Assembly (NCBI RefSeq): GCF_049897565.1
Contig: NZ_JAFCWM010000002.1
Location: forward strand, 1 to 64,000
Direction of reading: 5' to 3'
Length of the DNA: 64,000 bases
DNA from: JAFCUW01 sp049897565
GTDB taxonomy: Bacteria > Pseudomonadota > Gammaproteobacteria > Burkholderiales > Burkholderiaceae_D
The notes beneath the pieces were generated by a model that made no database searches, was not told where the DNA came from, and was given only the letters and a program-made list of their open reading frames with translations. Positions 56,192 to 64,000 of this stretch are shown here, piece after piece. Position 1 is the stretch's first letter, and each line of letters opens with the position of its first letter. The position numbers were made by a program, and so were the translations under genes.

Positions 56192-56617
56192 TTACGCCGG
56201 CCGCGTCTTGAGGTTGTCGCGGATCTCGCGCAGCAGCAGCACGTCTTCCGGCGTGACGGTGGCCACCGGTACCGGCGCGTCGGTGATGCGCAGGCGGTTC
56301 ATCATGCGGATCATCTGGAAGATGACAAAGGCGAGGATGATGAAGTTGATCAGCACGGTGAGGAAGTTGCCGTACGCCAGCACGGCGCCGAGCTTCTTGG
56401 CGTCGACCAGCGGCAAGGTCCAGCCCTGGTTGTTGAGCGGGATGTAATAGCTGGCGAAATCGAGCCCGCCGAACAGCCGGCTGATCGGCGGCATGATGAT
56501 GTCCTGCACCAGCGAATCGACGATGCGGCCGAAGGCGCCGCCAATGATCACGCCGACGGCAAGGTCGACGACGTTGCCCTTCATTGCAAATTGCCTGAAT
56601 TCGCCCATCATGCTCAT
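56192..56617 (-). CDS. mscL: large-conductance mechanosensitive channel
   Basis: A homopentameric inner-membrane channel opened by membrane tension during osmotic downshock. The product is 141 aa from ATG 56617; alternatives at 56623 or 56611 differ by two codons. Residues about 8-40 (FRQFAMKGNVVDLAVGVIIG) form the N-helix and TM1 pore lining; TM2 lies about 75-97 (NFLTVLINFIILAFVIFQMI). The C-terminal bundle (PEDVLLLREIRDNL) is intact. Divergent from petA. Confidence 0.96.
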   Translation of the reverse strand: MSMMGEFRQFAMKGNVVDLAVGVIIGGAFGRIVDSLVQDIIMPPISRLFGGLDFASYYIPLNNQGWTLPLVDAKKLGAVLAYGNFLTVLINFIILAFVIFQMIRMMNRLRITDAPVPVATVTPEDVLLLREIRDNLKTRPA

Positions 56618-56702
56618 CGTCATCCCCGGTGATTGTATGAAAAATGCATCTTAATCATACATCGAACCTATCGGAAACAAAACAACCGGCTGCGGCGTCA
56701 AT

Positions 56703-56724
56703 CGGGCGTCGGCCCGTTCTTTTT
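56703..56724 (+). promoter_or_regulatory. hairpin with T-tract in the mscL-petA gap
   Basis: CGGGC-GTCG-GCCCG is followed by TTCTTTTT, a terminator-like element on the plus strand although no plus-strand gene ends here. It lies 110 bases before the petA promoter and may stop read-through from an unseen upstream transcript, or be a chance hairpin. Confidence 0.4.
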
Positions 56725-56809
56725 ACCGTATCTGGGTAGTTTTATGCGCACATAAGCGGTTCAAAACGCCGCCATATGGGGCGCGATGAGGCAACTGCAA
56801 CATTTTTTC

Positions 56810-56838
56810 TTCAATTCGGATGCCGCTTCCCTTATAAT
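56810..56838 (+). promoter_or_regulatory. promoter of the petABC operon
   Basis: A perfect TATAAT (56833-56838) lies 17 bases after TTCAAT (56810-56815). It precedes the petA ATG by 65 bases in an AT-rich gap. Confidence 0.55.
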
Positions 56839-56902
56839 TTAAGGTTGCTAGAAGCTCTGTACGGCTTCTGAAGATTTCGCATTTTGACTGATTGGGGTTG
56901 GT

Positions 56903-57517
56903 ATGAGTAACGAAAAACAGGTCGATCCAGGCCGCCGGGGCATGCTGGTCGCCACGTGCGCGGCGGGCGGTGTTGTCGGTTTAGCCACGGCAGGCGCCTT
57001 GGTCAGTACTTTCCAGCCGTCGGAGCGGGCCAAAGCGGCCGGCGCGCCGGTGGAAGCGGATATCTCGGACATTGCGCCGGGATCGATGAAAGTGGTGGAA
57101 TGGCGCGGCAAGCCGGTGTGGATCCTGCGCCGCACGCCGGAAATGATGGCCTCGCTGACCAAGGTCGACGCCCAGGTCGCCGATCCGGCGTCGGAAAAGT
57201 TCTACCAGCTCGATACGCCGGCCTACGCCAAGAACGCCACCCGTTCGCGCGCCGAGCACAAGGAATTGCTGGTCGTGGTTGGTATCTGCTCGCACCTGGG
57301 CTGCTCGCCGTCGTCGCGCTTCGCTGCCGGCGCACAGCCGAGCCTGCCGGACGACTGGACCGGCGGCTTCCTGTGCCCTTGCCACGGATCGACCTTCGAC
57401 CTGGCCGCGCGCGTATTCAAGAACAAGCCGGCGCCGACCAACCTCGACGTGCCGCCGTATATGTACCTGTCCGATACCAGGATCGTAATTGGTAAAGACG
57501 AGAAAGGCGATGCATAA
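56903..57517 (+). CDS. petA: ubiquinol-cytochrome c reductase iron-sulphur (Rieske) subunit
   Basis: The 204-aa Rieske protein of the bc1 complex, anchored by one N-terminal helix (about residues 13-37, with a twin-Arg RRGML, consistent with Tat export). The [2Fe-2S] ligands are all present: Cys129 and His131 in CSHLGC (with Cys134), Cys158 and His161 in CPCHGS (with Cys160), the extra cysteines forming the stabilising disulphide. It passes electrons from ubiquinol to cytochrome c1. petB starts 2 bases after the stop. Confidence 0.97.
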   Translation: MSNEKQVDPGRRGMLVATCAAGGVVGLATAGALVSTFQPSERAKAAGAPVEADISDIAPGSMKVVEWRGKPVWILRRTPEMMASLTKVDAQVADPASEKFYQLDTPAYAKNATRSRAEHKELLVVVGICSHLGCSPSSRFAAGAQPSLPDDWTGGFLCPCHGSTFDLAARVFKNKPAPTNLDVPPYMYLSDTRIVIGKDEKGDA

Positions 57518-57519
57518 TC

Positions 57520-58932
57520 ATGGCAGCTTTTAAAGAAACCAAATTCCCGGCCGACGCACCGGTCGCCGAAAAGGCGCTCGGCTGGGTCGACGACCGTTTT
57601 CCGTTGACCAGGCTGTGGAATGACCAGTGGGGCAAGTACTACGCCCCGAAAAACTTCAATTTCTGGTACATCTTCGGCATCCTGGCGGCCTTGATCCTGG
57701 TATTGCAGATCGTCACCGGCATTTTCCTGACGATGCACTACAAGCCGGACGCCAACCTGGCCTTCGGTTCGGTCGAATACATCATGCGCGAAGTGCCGTG
57801 GGGCTGGCTGGTGCGCTACATGCACTCGACCGGCGCGTCGGCGTTCTTCATCGTCATCTACCTGCACATGACGCGCGGCCTGCTGTACGGCTCGTACCGC
57901 AAGCCACGCGAACTGATCTGGCTGTTCGGCTTCGGCATCTTCCTCGCGCTGATGGCCGAGGCGTTCTTCGGTTACCTGCTGCCGTGGGGCCAGATGTCGT
58001 ACTGGGGCGCCCAGGTGATCGTCAACCTGTTCGGCGCCATTCCGCTGATCGGGCCGGACCTGTCGCTGTGGATCCGCGGCGACTACGTCGTCTCCGACGC
58101 CACCTTGAACCGCTTCTTCGCCTTCCACGTCATCGCCATTCCGCTGGTCATCCTCGGGCTGGTCATGGCGCACCTGATCGCGCTGCACGAAGTGGGCTCG
58201 AACAACCCGGACGGCATCGAAGTCAAAGACACGCTCGGCCCGGACGGCCATCCGCTCGACGCCGTGCCGTCGCACCCGTACTACACCTTCCACGACCTGT
58301 TCGGCGTGTCGGTGTTCCTGCTGATCTTCAGCGCGGTGATCTTCTTCGCTCCCGAGATGGGCGGCTACTTCCTGGAGTACAACAACTTCATCCCGGCCGA
58401 TTCGCTCAAGACCCCGCTGCACATTGCGCCAACCTGGTACTTCACGCCGTTCTACTCGGTGCTGCGCGCCACCACCGCCGACTTCATGTACGTCATGATG
58501 GCTGCCGTGGCCGCCTACGTCGTGTTCATCTGGCTCAAGTCGCGCCTGTCGTCGAAGACCAAGGTGATCATCGCCGTGGTCGGCATCCTGATGATCATCG
58601 GCATGCTGCCGCAGATCCTCGACGCCAAGTTCTGGGGCGTGGTGTTCTTTGGCGCATCGGTGATGATCATCGCCGGCATGCCGTGGCTGGACCACTCGCC
58701 GGTGCGGTCGATCCGCTACCGTCCCGACTGGCACAAGTATGTGTACATCGTGTTCGGCCTGTCGTTCGTCATCCTCGGCTACCTCGGCACCCAGGCGCCG
58801 AGCCCGATCGGCGGCATCATCTCGCAGGTGTGCACGCTGCTGTACTTCAGCTTCTTCCTGTTGATGCCATGGTGGAGCGCGATGGGCACGTTCAAGCCGG
58901 TGCCGAAACGTGTGACTTTCCAGCCGCACTAA
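57520..58932 (+). CDS. petB: cytochrome b of the bc1 complex
   Basis: The 470-aa membrane subunit holding both b hemes and the quinol sites. It has about nine to ten transmembrane segments. The Qo-site PEWY-equivalent reads APTWYFTPFYSVLR; GYLLPWGQMSYWGAQV and HMTRGLLYGSYRKPRE are heme-helix regions with ligand histidines (HSTGASAFFIVIYLHM and FFAFHVIAIPLVIL). Longer than mitochondrial cytochrome b because of an extra C-terminal helix region, as in many Proteobacteria. Coupled to petA and followed by petC. Confidence 0.97.
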   Translation: MAAFKETKFPADAPVAEKALGWVDDRFPLTRLWNDQWGKYYAPKNFNFWYIFGILAALILVLQIVTGIFLTMHYKPDANLAFGSVEYIMREVPWGWLVRYMHSTGASAFFIVIYLHMTRGLLYGSYRKPRELIWLFGFGIFLALMAEAFFGYLLPWGQMSYWGAQVIVNLFGAIPLIGPDLSLWIRGDYVVSDATLNRFFAFHVIAIPLVILGLVMAHLIALHEVGSNNPDGIEVKDTLGPDGHPLDAVPSHPYYTFHDLFGVSVFLLIFSAVIFFAPEMGGYFLEYNNFIPADSLKTPLHIAPTWYFTPFYSVLRATTADFMYVMMAAVAAYVVFIWLKSRLSSKTKVIIAVVGILMIIGMLPQILDAKFWGVVFFGASVMIIAGMPWLDHSPVRSIRYRPDWHKYVYIVFGLSFVILGYLGTQAPSPIGGIISQVCTLLYFSFFLLMPWWSAMGTFKPVPKRVTFQPH

Positions 58933-58966
58933 TCGACGACATCACAAGCGCAAAAGGACTCTTTAC

Positions 58967-59728
58967 ATGAATTTTCCGAAACAACTGATCGCCATCCTGG
59001 CGTTGCTGCCAGGCCTGGCATTTGCCAGCGAAGGCGGTATTCCGCTCGACAAGGCACCGGAGCGCACGAGCCTGACCTCGCTGCAAAACGGCGCCAAGCT
59101 GTTCGTCAACTACTGCCTGAACTGCCACTCGGCGGTCAACATGCGTTACAACCGCCTGAAGGACATCGGGCTGAGCGACGAGCAGATCAAGAACAACCTG
59201 TTGTTCTCGGCGGACAAGGTCGGCGACCTGATGACGACCGCGCTGCGTCCGGCTGACGCGAAGGCATGGTTCGGCGCGGTACCGCCGGACCTGTCGGTGA
59301 TCGCGCGCGCCAAGGCGTCGCCGTCCGGCACCGGCGGCGACTACCTGTACACCTACCTGCGCACGTTCTACAAGGACGACACCCGTCCGACCGGCTGGAA
59401 CAACATGGTGTTGCCGAACGTGGCGATGCCGCACGCGATGTGGCAGCTGCAGGGTATCCGCACCGCCAAGATGGTTGAAGAGAAAGATCCGCATGACCAC
59501 AGCAAGACGGTGCACAAGTTCGCCGGCTTCCAGCAGGTGGCGCCTGGCTCGATGAGCCAGATGGAATTCGACACCGCGACGGCTGACCTGGTCAGCTATC
59601 TGGAGTGGATGGCCGAACCGGCGCAGGGCACGCGCAAGCGTCTCGGCGTGTGGGTGCTGCTGTTCCTGTCGCTGTTCTCGCTGCTGTGCTGGCGTTTGTC
59701 GGTATCGTACTGGAAAGACGTCAAGTAA
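58967..59728 (+). CDS. petC: cytochrome c1
   Basis: The 253-aa heme-c subunit of the bc1 complex. A signal peptide (MNFPKQLIAILALLPGLAFA) sends the heme domain to the periplasm. The heme site is CLNCH (Cys50, Cys53, His54); the Met ligand is probably in LPNVAMPHAMW. A C-terminal transmembrane helix (about residues 228-247, GVWVLLFLSLFSLLCWRLSV) anchors it. An AAAAGGA site precedes the ATG. Length matches the family. Confidence 0.96.
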   Translation: MNFPKQLIAILALLPGLAFASEGGIPLDKAPERTSLTSLQNGAKLFVNYCLNCHSAVNMRYNRLKDIGLSDEQIKNNLLFSADKVGDLMTTALRPADAKAWFGAVPPDLSVIARAKASPSGTGGDYLYTYLRTFYKDDTRPTGWNNMVLPNVAMPHAMWQLQGIRTAKMVEEKDPHDHSKTVHKFAGFQQVAPGSMSQMEFDTATADLVSYLEWMAEPAQGTRKRLGVWVLLFLSLFSLLCWRLSVSYWKDVK

Positions 59729-59735
59729 GTCATTC

Positions 59736-59793
59736 ATCGCCCGTGAACTTCGCGGGCGATCACTTTGGGGTGAGCCGCTAGCCGTTTCACCCC
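59736..59793 (+). terminator. tandem hairpins after petC
   Basis: ATCGCCCG and CGGGCGAT pair over 8 bp (59736-59760); GGGTGA and TCACCC pair around 59768-59792 and are followed by CCTTTGTTT. Together they form a plausible terminator for petABC, or a partial one feeding sspA. Confidence 0.55.
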
Positions 59794-59817
59794 CTTTGTT
59801 TCTAAGGAACTATAAAA

Positions 59818-60429
59818 ATGATGGTTCTCTACTCCGGCACCACGTGCCCCTTCTCCCAACGCTGCCGCCTGGTCCTGTTCGAAAAGGGCATGGACTTCGA
59901 AGTGCGCGACGTCGACCTGTTCAACAAGCCGGAAGACATCTCGACGATGAATCCGTACGGCCAGGTGCCGATCCTGGTCGAGCGTGAATTGATCCTGTAC
60001 GAATCGAACATCATCAACGAGTACATCGACGAGCGCTTCCCGCATCCGCAGCTGATGCCGGCCGACCCGCTGATGCGCGCGCGTGCGCGCCTGATGCTGT
60101 TCAATTTCGAGAAAGAACTGTTCGTCCACGTCCACGTGCTCGAGAGCGAACGCGCGAAGGCCAACGACAAGAGCCACGACAAGGCGCGCGCCGAAATCCG
60201 CGACCGCCTGACGACGCTCGCGCCGCTGTTCCTGAAAAACAAGTACATGCTCGGCGACGAGTTCTCGATGCTCGACGTGGCCGTTGCGCCATTGCTGTGG
60301 CGCCTCGACCATTACGGTATCGAGCTGTCGAAGACGGCAGCGCCGCTGATGAAGTACGCCGAGCGCATCTTCTCGCGCCCAGCCTACATCGAAGCGCTGA
60401 CGCCGTCCGAGAAAGTCATGCGTCGTTAA
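59818..60429 (+). CDS. sspA: stringent starvation protein A (GST-fold regulator)
   Basis: A 203-aa protein with a thioredoxin-like N-domain (about residues 2-78, LYSGTTCPFSQRCRLVLFEK) and an all-helical GST C-domain (about 85-200, DKARAEIRDRLTTLAPLFLK). SspA binds RNA polymerase in starved enterobacteria; the same role is assumed. A second ATG one codon in is possible; AAGGA lies upstream. The order petABC-sspA-sspB is standard in Betaproteobacteria. Confidence 0.95.
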   Translation: MMVLYSGTTCPFSQRCRLVLFEKGMDFEVRDVDLFNKPEDISTMNPYGQVPILVERELILYESNIINEYIDERFPHPQLMPADPLMRARARLMLFNFEKELFVHVHVLESERAKANDKSHDKARAEIRDRLTTLAPLFLKNKYMLGDEFSMLDVAVAPLLWRLDHYGIELSKTAAPLMKYAERIFSRPAYIEALTPSEKVMRR

Positions 60430-60440
60430 TCAGTAGGAAA

Positions 60441-60502
60441 ACGCTTGCGCGCCAGAGCGGCGACACCGTTCGGCCAGTCGCAGTAGACTGGCGCGCAAGC
60501 GT
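60441..60502. repeat. perfect 15-bp inverted repeat between sspA and sspB
   Basis: ACGCTTGCGCGCCAG (60441-60455) and CTGGCGCGCAAGCGT (60488-60502) are exact reverse complements separated by 32 bases. The stem is long and GC-rich. No T-tract follows. It could form a large hairpin in the sspA-sspB message, lowering sspB read-through or marking a processing site, or serve as a two-half protein-binding site. Confidence 0.8.
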
Positions 60503-60555
60503 GTAATAGTGCCCGCATTAGAGAAGTATCACTCGCAACACTCTTTTCCCAGAAC

Positions 60556-61047
60556 ATGCCCGACATCTCAACCAAACCCTACATGCTGCGCGCCATCTAC
60601 GAGTGGTGCACCGACAGCGGCTTCACGCCCTACCTCGCCGTCAAGGTCGACGCCGCCACGACGGTACCGATGGAGTATGTGAAGAAGGGCGAAATCGTGC
60701 TCAACATCAGCTTTGGCGCCACCTCCGGCCTGAAGATGGACAACGACGCGGTGCGCTTCAACGCGCGCTTCGGCGGCGTCTCGCGCGAGATCTACGTGCC
60801 GGTGCAAAACGTGCTGGCGATCTATGCCAACGAGAACGGCCAGGGGATGGCGTTCGAGGTCAGCAGCACGGCCGCGGAGAGCCCCGTGGCGCCCGTCGCG
60901 GACGCTCCCGTAGCGCCGGCGCCGGCCCTGTCGGCGGTGCCGAGCGCGGCTGCTGCAAAGAGCACGCCGGAGCTGTCGCTGATTCCCGACGATAACGACG
61001 AGCCGCCCAAAAAAGGCGGCCGCCCGACGCTGACAGTCATCAAATAG
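60556..61047 (+). CDS. sspB: ClpXP specificity-enhancing factor SspB
   Basis: A 163-aa adaptor that brings ssrA-tagged proteins to ClpXP. The folded substrate-binding domain covers about residues 1-105 (KPYMLRAIYEWCTDSGFTPY, ISFGATSGLKMDNDAVRFNA, VPVQNVLAIYANENGQGMAF). A long Ala/Pro linker leads to the ClpX-binding tail GGRPTLTVIK, which is intact. Length is like E. coli SspB (165). Confidence 0.95.
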   Translation: MPDISTKPYMLRAIYEWCTDSGFTPYLAVKVDAATTVPMEYVKKGEIVLNISFGATSGLKMDNDAVRFNARFGGVSREIYVPVQNVLAIYANENGQGMAFEVSSTAAESPVAPVADAPVAPAPALSAVPSAAAAKSTPELSLIPDDNDEPPKKGGRPTLTVIK

Positions 61048-61056
61048 CGGTATAAT
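61030..61056 (+). promoter_or_regulatory. promoter of the tRNA-Thr gene
   Basis: CTGACA (61030-61035) and a perfect TATAAT (61051-61056) are separated by 15 bases; the tRNA begins 11 bases after. The -35 lies within the end of sspB. Confidence 0.6.
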
Positions 61057-61066
61057 TCGCACCCAT

Positions 61067-61142
<76 letters not shown>

Positions 61143-61171
61143 GAATTTAGTAACTGAGATTCACGCAACGA

Positions 61172-61212
61172 CCCAGGATTAGTCCTTCTTATAGGGACTC
61201 CTGGTTTTTTTT
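61172..61212 (+). terminator. Rho-independent terminator after tRNA-Thr
   Basis: CCAGG-ATT-AGTCC pairs with GGACT-CCTGG around the loop TTCTTATAG, followed by eight T from 61205. It begins 30 bases after the tRNA. Confidence 0.9.
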
Positions 61213-61282
61213 CGTCTGCGGTAACTGCTCAGGTTGACAGGCACTTTCGATACGAAGGCGGCAGCACTCAAGTCGGCGCGCA

Positions 61283-62995
61283 CTATATAGATGGCTTCCC
61301 TTCAGGAACTACAACGGCCGCGCCAACGGAAGAAGGACCGGTATTGTTGTCGAGAAATTTTTCCACCCTACGCCAGAAATCAATCCGGTTTTTCGGTAGG
61401 GACCATCCGTGGCCCTCGCCGCTATAGGCGGCAAACTCAACGTTGTTGTTGGTGCGAGTCACTGCGGAATAAAACTTCTTGCCGTGGTGGAGAGGAACGC
61501 GAGTGTCCTCGGACCCGTATGCCAACAGCAATGGCTGGCGGATGCGGGCGGCCTGCTGGATGCCCCATTGCTTGAAGCCAGCCTCGCAGTGCCGGACCCC
61601 CAGGCCGGTGGTGCCGAGAAATTCGACTTCCAAGATGGCGTAGCCGCGCGTAGCCAAAAATTGCGTGTCAGGATTCCAGCCCCACGTGGAGCCGCGCATC
61701 CACGGGCCACCGTGGACCAGGACTACCATCGGCAAGTTCTTCTTGATGCCGCCAGGAGGCAGAGTCAGCAGGCCCGGGATCTCCAGTCCATCGCGTGCCT
61801 TGAAGCGCAGCGGCTCTTGCCGCCCCATGCTGCCCCTTGGATCTTCGGATAGGCACTGCCGACGGGATCGAATTGCCCGGTCTTGGAGTCGTACAGTATG
61901 AACTGCGCCGGCTGGGTATCCGAATACGATTCAATCAGCACGCGCGATGAGCCCGGCCTGGCCGGTACCGTGAGCAGATTGACGGTCGCGGGCAATGCAA
62001 GATCCACCGCCTTCTGGATTTCCTTCATCGCAGGATCGAACCACATATTGCTCTTGGCATCGGTGGTGAAGAGAACGCCCAGGAGCTTGTCGCTTGCGAC
62101 AAGGCTGCCGTCAAAATCGTAGCCCTTTGTGACCACGAGCGCTTCCTTGCTGACCTGCCCGGCTACAAAGTCGAAGGTGCGCAAAGACGACGTATCTTGC
62201 CCGGCATTAGCCACCACATACAGGCTAGAGTCCGGCCCGAAACCGAGTGGCACGATTTTGTCTTTGGCGCCAGTGTAGGTGCCATAACTGGCCAGTTCAC
62301 GCCATTTGCCCGAGACCGGTTCGCGATAGAATAATGTAGTGTTAACCGCGTTAGACTGGGCTGCCAGTCGCGTTTTACCTTGAAAGTCCAGCATGAAACC
62401 GCTAACCTCGGGCTCCGAAGCGAATTCCGAGTTCCCGGTGACAGTATTGAGGCGGCGCAGCCGCGCTCCGATGTACTCACCGGTAGCTTTGTAGAGCGGG
62501 CGATTCACGTAAATCCATTCCGAATCCCTGACTGCCGGGCTGGCCGATCAAGAAGGTGTTCCAAGGTTGCGGAGCCCGGCCGAACCGGATGCGGGCCGCC
62601 AGCTGGATCCGCTCGGTGCCGTCGCGGTTGACGGCGAACAGGCCTGGACCTTCCTCCGCGAAGCCGCTGGCCTCGGTCGTATCGCGAAGATTGTAGACCA
62701 GCCGATTCTCATTGACCCATTGGAACTGCCCGATGTCCGTGTCCGTGTACTCCGCGACCGGCGTGCCCAACTTGGTGTCGAGATCAATCACTGCGAGAAC
62801 GTCGCGCCGTCCTTTCAGACCCGTGCGGACCGCGAGGTAGCGGCCGCTCGGCGAAAATATGGCGCCGCCGAATGCATTATTCTCAAAAAAGCTCTCAATT
62901 GGCGGTTGCGCTACCGCATTCTGCGCATTGGCGGGCGACAGGACGGACGCGAAAACGAGCAGGCAGCAGCCAGCAAAATGGATTAATAAACGCTG
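61283..62995 (-). pseudogene. decayed S9-family (prolyl oligopeptidase-like) peptidase
   Basis: The N-terminal signal region (FAGCCLLVFASVLSPANAQN) and a beta-propeller (IFSPSGRYLAVRTGLKGRRD) are readable, but no start codon lies in frame before them. Near 62530 an extra G shifts the frame; dropping it gives SEWIYVNRPLYKATGEYIGA. Near 61826 a one-base loss shifts it again, after which PLRFKARDGLEIPGLLTLPP and MVVLVHGGPWMRGS begin the hydrolase domain. That domain lacks about 70 residues with the catalytic GGSYGGYA region: AGFKQWG jumps straight to RQPLLLAYGSEDTRVPLHHG. The last catalytic His segment (GEGHGW) remains. The gene is clearly dead and is more AT-rich than the core. Confidence 0.88.
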
Positions 62996-63214
62996 GCAAA
63001 TCTTTCTGCTCTCACGGCTAACCCATTAAGTATCGTTGAGAAGCGGCTACGTTGCCATAAAAATACGTGCTCCACCGACATTTCTGTTTGCGCGCCGGCT
63101 GGTGGGGTCGCTTACAGTCCGTCAATGCCAATTGTCCTCAACGGTTCAGGACGGGAGCCTCCCGGTGATTTGTTGTTGTGATACAGGGCCAAAGCCAGTG
63201 ATGGGGACGCGGTC

Positions 63215-64000
63215 TCAGTCGGCGGTCAGGTCCGGGCTGCCCCCTAGGATGCCGGCGTAAGGCGCCGGACGGCCGCCGATCTTGACTGTTTCGTCGCCGA
63301 TCTCGAACAGCCGGAACTCGCGGCTGTGGGCGCTGCCGAGCACCTTGATGACCGAGATCAGCGTGCGGATCTCCGCCTCCGTTTCGATGTAGCGCAGCAT
63401 GACGATGGCGTCGACCAGGAAGGCGCTGCCGTTCGGGCTGAAGCGCAGCTCGGTGAAGCGGTCTTCCAGCTCGGCCGTCATGAGCAAGGTCACGCCCTTT
63501 TCGGTCAGCACAGTGGTCATGCGGAACAGCGACGCGCGGAAGTCCTCGCGGAACTCGGGCGCCAGCGCCGCTCAAACGCCGACAGCGAGTCGAGCACGAC
63601 ACGGGTGGCCTGGGTCTGATCGATCAGCAACACCAGCTCATGCAAGGTCTCGTCAACCGACAGGTCGAGCGTGCGCACGTTGAGCATCGCTACCTTGCCC
63701 GAACGGACCAGCCGATCGAGCTTGTCGCTCATCATCTCGCTCGGACTCTTCTCGAACAGTGCGATGACGGAGTTCTCGCCCTGCCGCACGCCTTCGGCGA
63801 TGAACTCGGTTGCCAGGGTCGACTTGCCGGAGCCGGAGGGCCCCACCAGCAGCATCGAGTAGCCGGTTGGCAGCCCCCCGCCCAGCATACCGTCGTGTTC
63901 AGGCACGCCCATCGACAGGCGGCTGCCCGAGGCCGCTGCAGGCTAGCCCGCGCCGATCGTGTCGGCGGCGGCGAGCATGCGCGGGAAGATTTCGATGCCG
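63215..64000 (-). pseudogene. KaiC-like (RAD55-type) ATPase, broken, cut by right window edge
   Basis: Reading from base 63999 the minus strand gives GIEIFPRMLAAADTIGAG, then an in-frame TAG (63945-63943) in the linker before the second ATPase domain. That domain continues in the same frame: GVPEHDGMLGGGLPTGYSML with Walker A GPSGSGKST and VVLDSLSAFE. Near 63573 one base is missing; the next frame reads ALAPEFREDFRASLFRMTTV and GVTLLMTAELEDRFTELRFS to a stop at 63215. The repaired protein resembles two-domain KaiC-like ATPases of non-cyanobacteria that often pair with histidine kinases. No kaiB or kinase is visible inside the window. Two separate lesions indicate decay. Confidence 0.8.

Overview
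The window reads as a chromosome segment of a high-GC betaproteobacterium of the order Burkholderiales, most likely family Oxalobacteraceae (Massilia/Duganella/Telluria-like). This rests on gene content and order (metF-ahcY-metK with an SAH riboswitch; lpxL-like pair-dapF; DUF484-xerC; dksA; hslVU; petABC-sspA-sspB-tRNA-Thr) and on recall of protein families; no search was run.

Left edge (1-1800): an edge-cut IS4-type transposase, an orphan polymorphic-toxin C-terminus with a probable immunity gene 3 bases downstream, and a small gene broken by two single-base frameshifts. This stretch is visibly more AT-rich than its surroundings. From 1847 to 5867 (minus strand) lies the activated-methyl cycle: ahcY behind an SAH riboswitch, a small holin-like membrane protein and metF, plus metK. 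From 6056 to 20715 follow lipid A acyltransferases, dapF, a Sel1-repeat protein, two porins, DUF484, xerC, a CobW-type GTPase, dksA, a STAS-like protein, hslVU behind a sigma32-like promoter, and a small basic protein.

20735-30287 (minus strand) holds two related exported proteins (one frameshifted), a DUF6544-like protein, and a locus consisting of a TonB-dependent receptor, sodium:solute symporter, GntR regulator, AnmK and MurQ, which looks like a peptidoglycan-sugar scavenging system. An XRE regulator faces it. At 31522-32823 there is an unusual fusion of an AbiEi-like antitoxin and the C-terminal part of an AbiEii-like nucleotidyltransferase.

32834-46197 (minus strand) is a complete type II secretion operon read G-H-I-J-K-L-M-N-D-E-F-C, ending in a patatin/Omp85-type outer-membrane protein; GspC carries a long polyglutamine tail. 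Upstream on the same strand are moeB, ctp, envC and gpmA. Rightwards come rhodanese, grxC, secB, an SH3 protein, gpsA, a cupin, a DUF2461 protein, a DegS/DegQ-like protease, mscL, the cytochrome bc1 operon petABC, sspA, sspB and tRNA-Thr(UGU). Beyond the tRNA terminator (61212) only decayed genes remain: an S9 peptidase with two frameshifts and an internal deletion, and a KaiC-like ATPase with a stop and a frameshift, running off the right edge.

The core is ordinary housekeeping. The accessory points of most interest are the toxin/immunity relic, the AbiEi-nucleotidyltransferase fusion, the MurNAc-type scavenging locus, the polyQ GspC, and the patatin-porin attached to the secretion operon.
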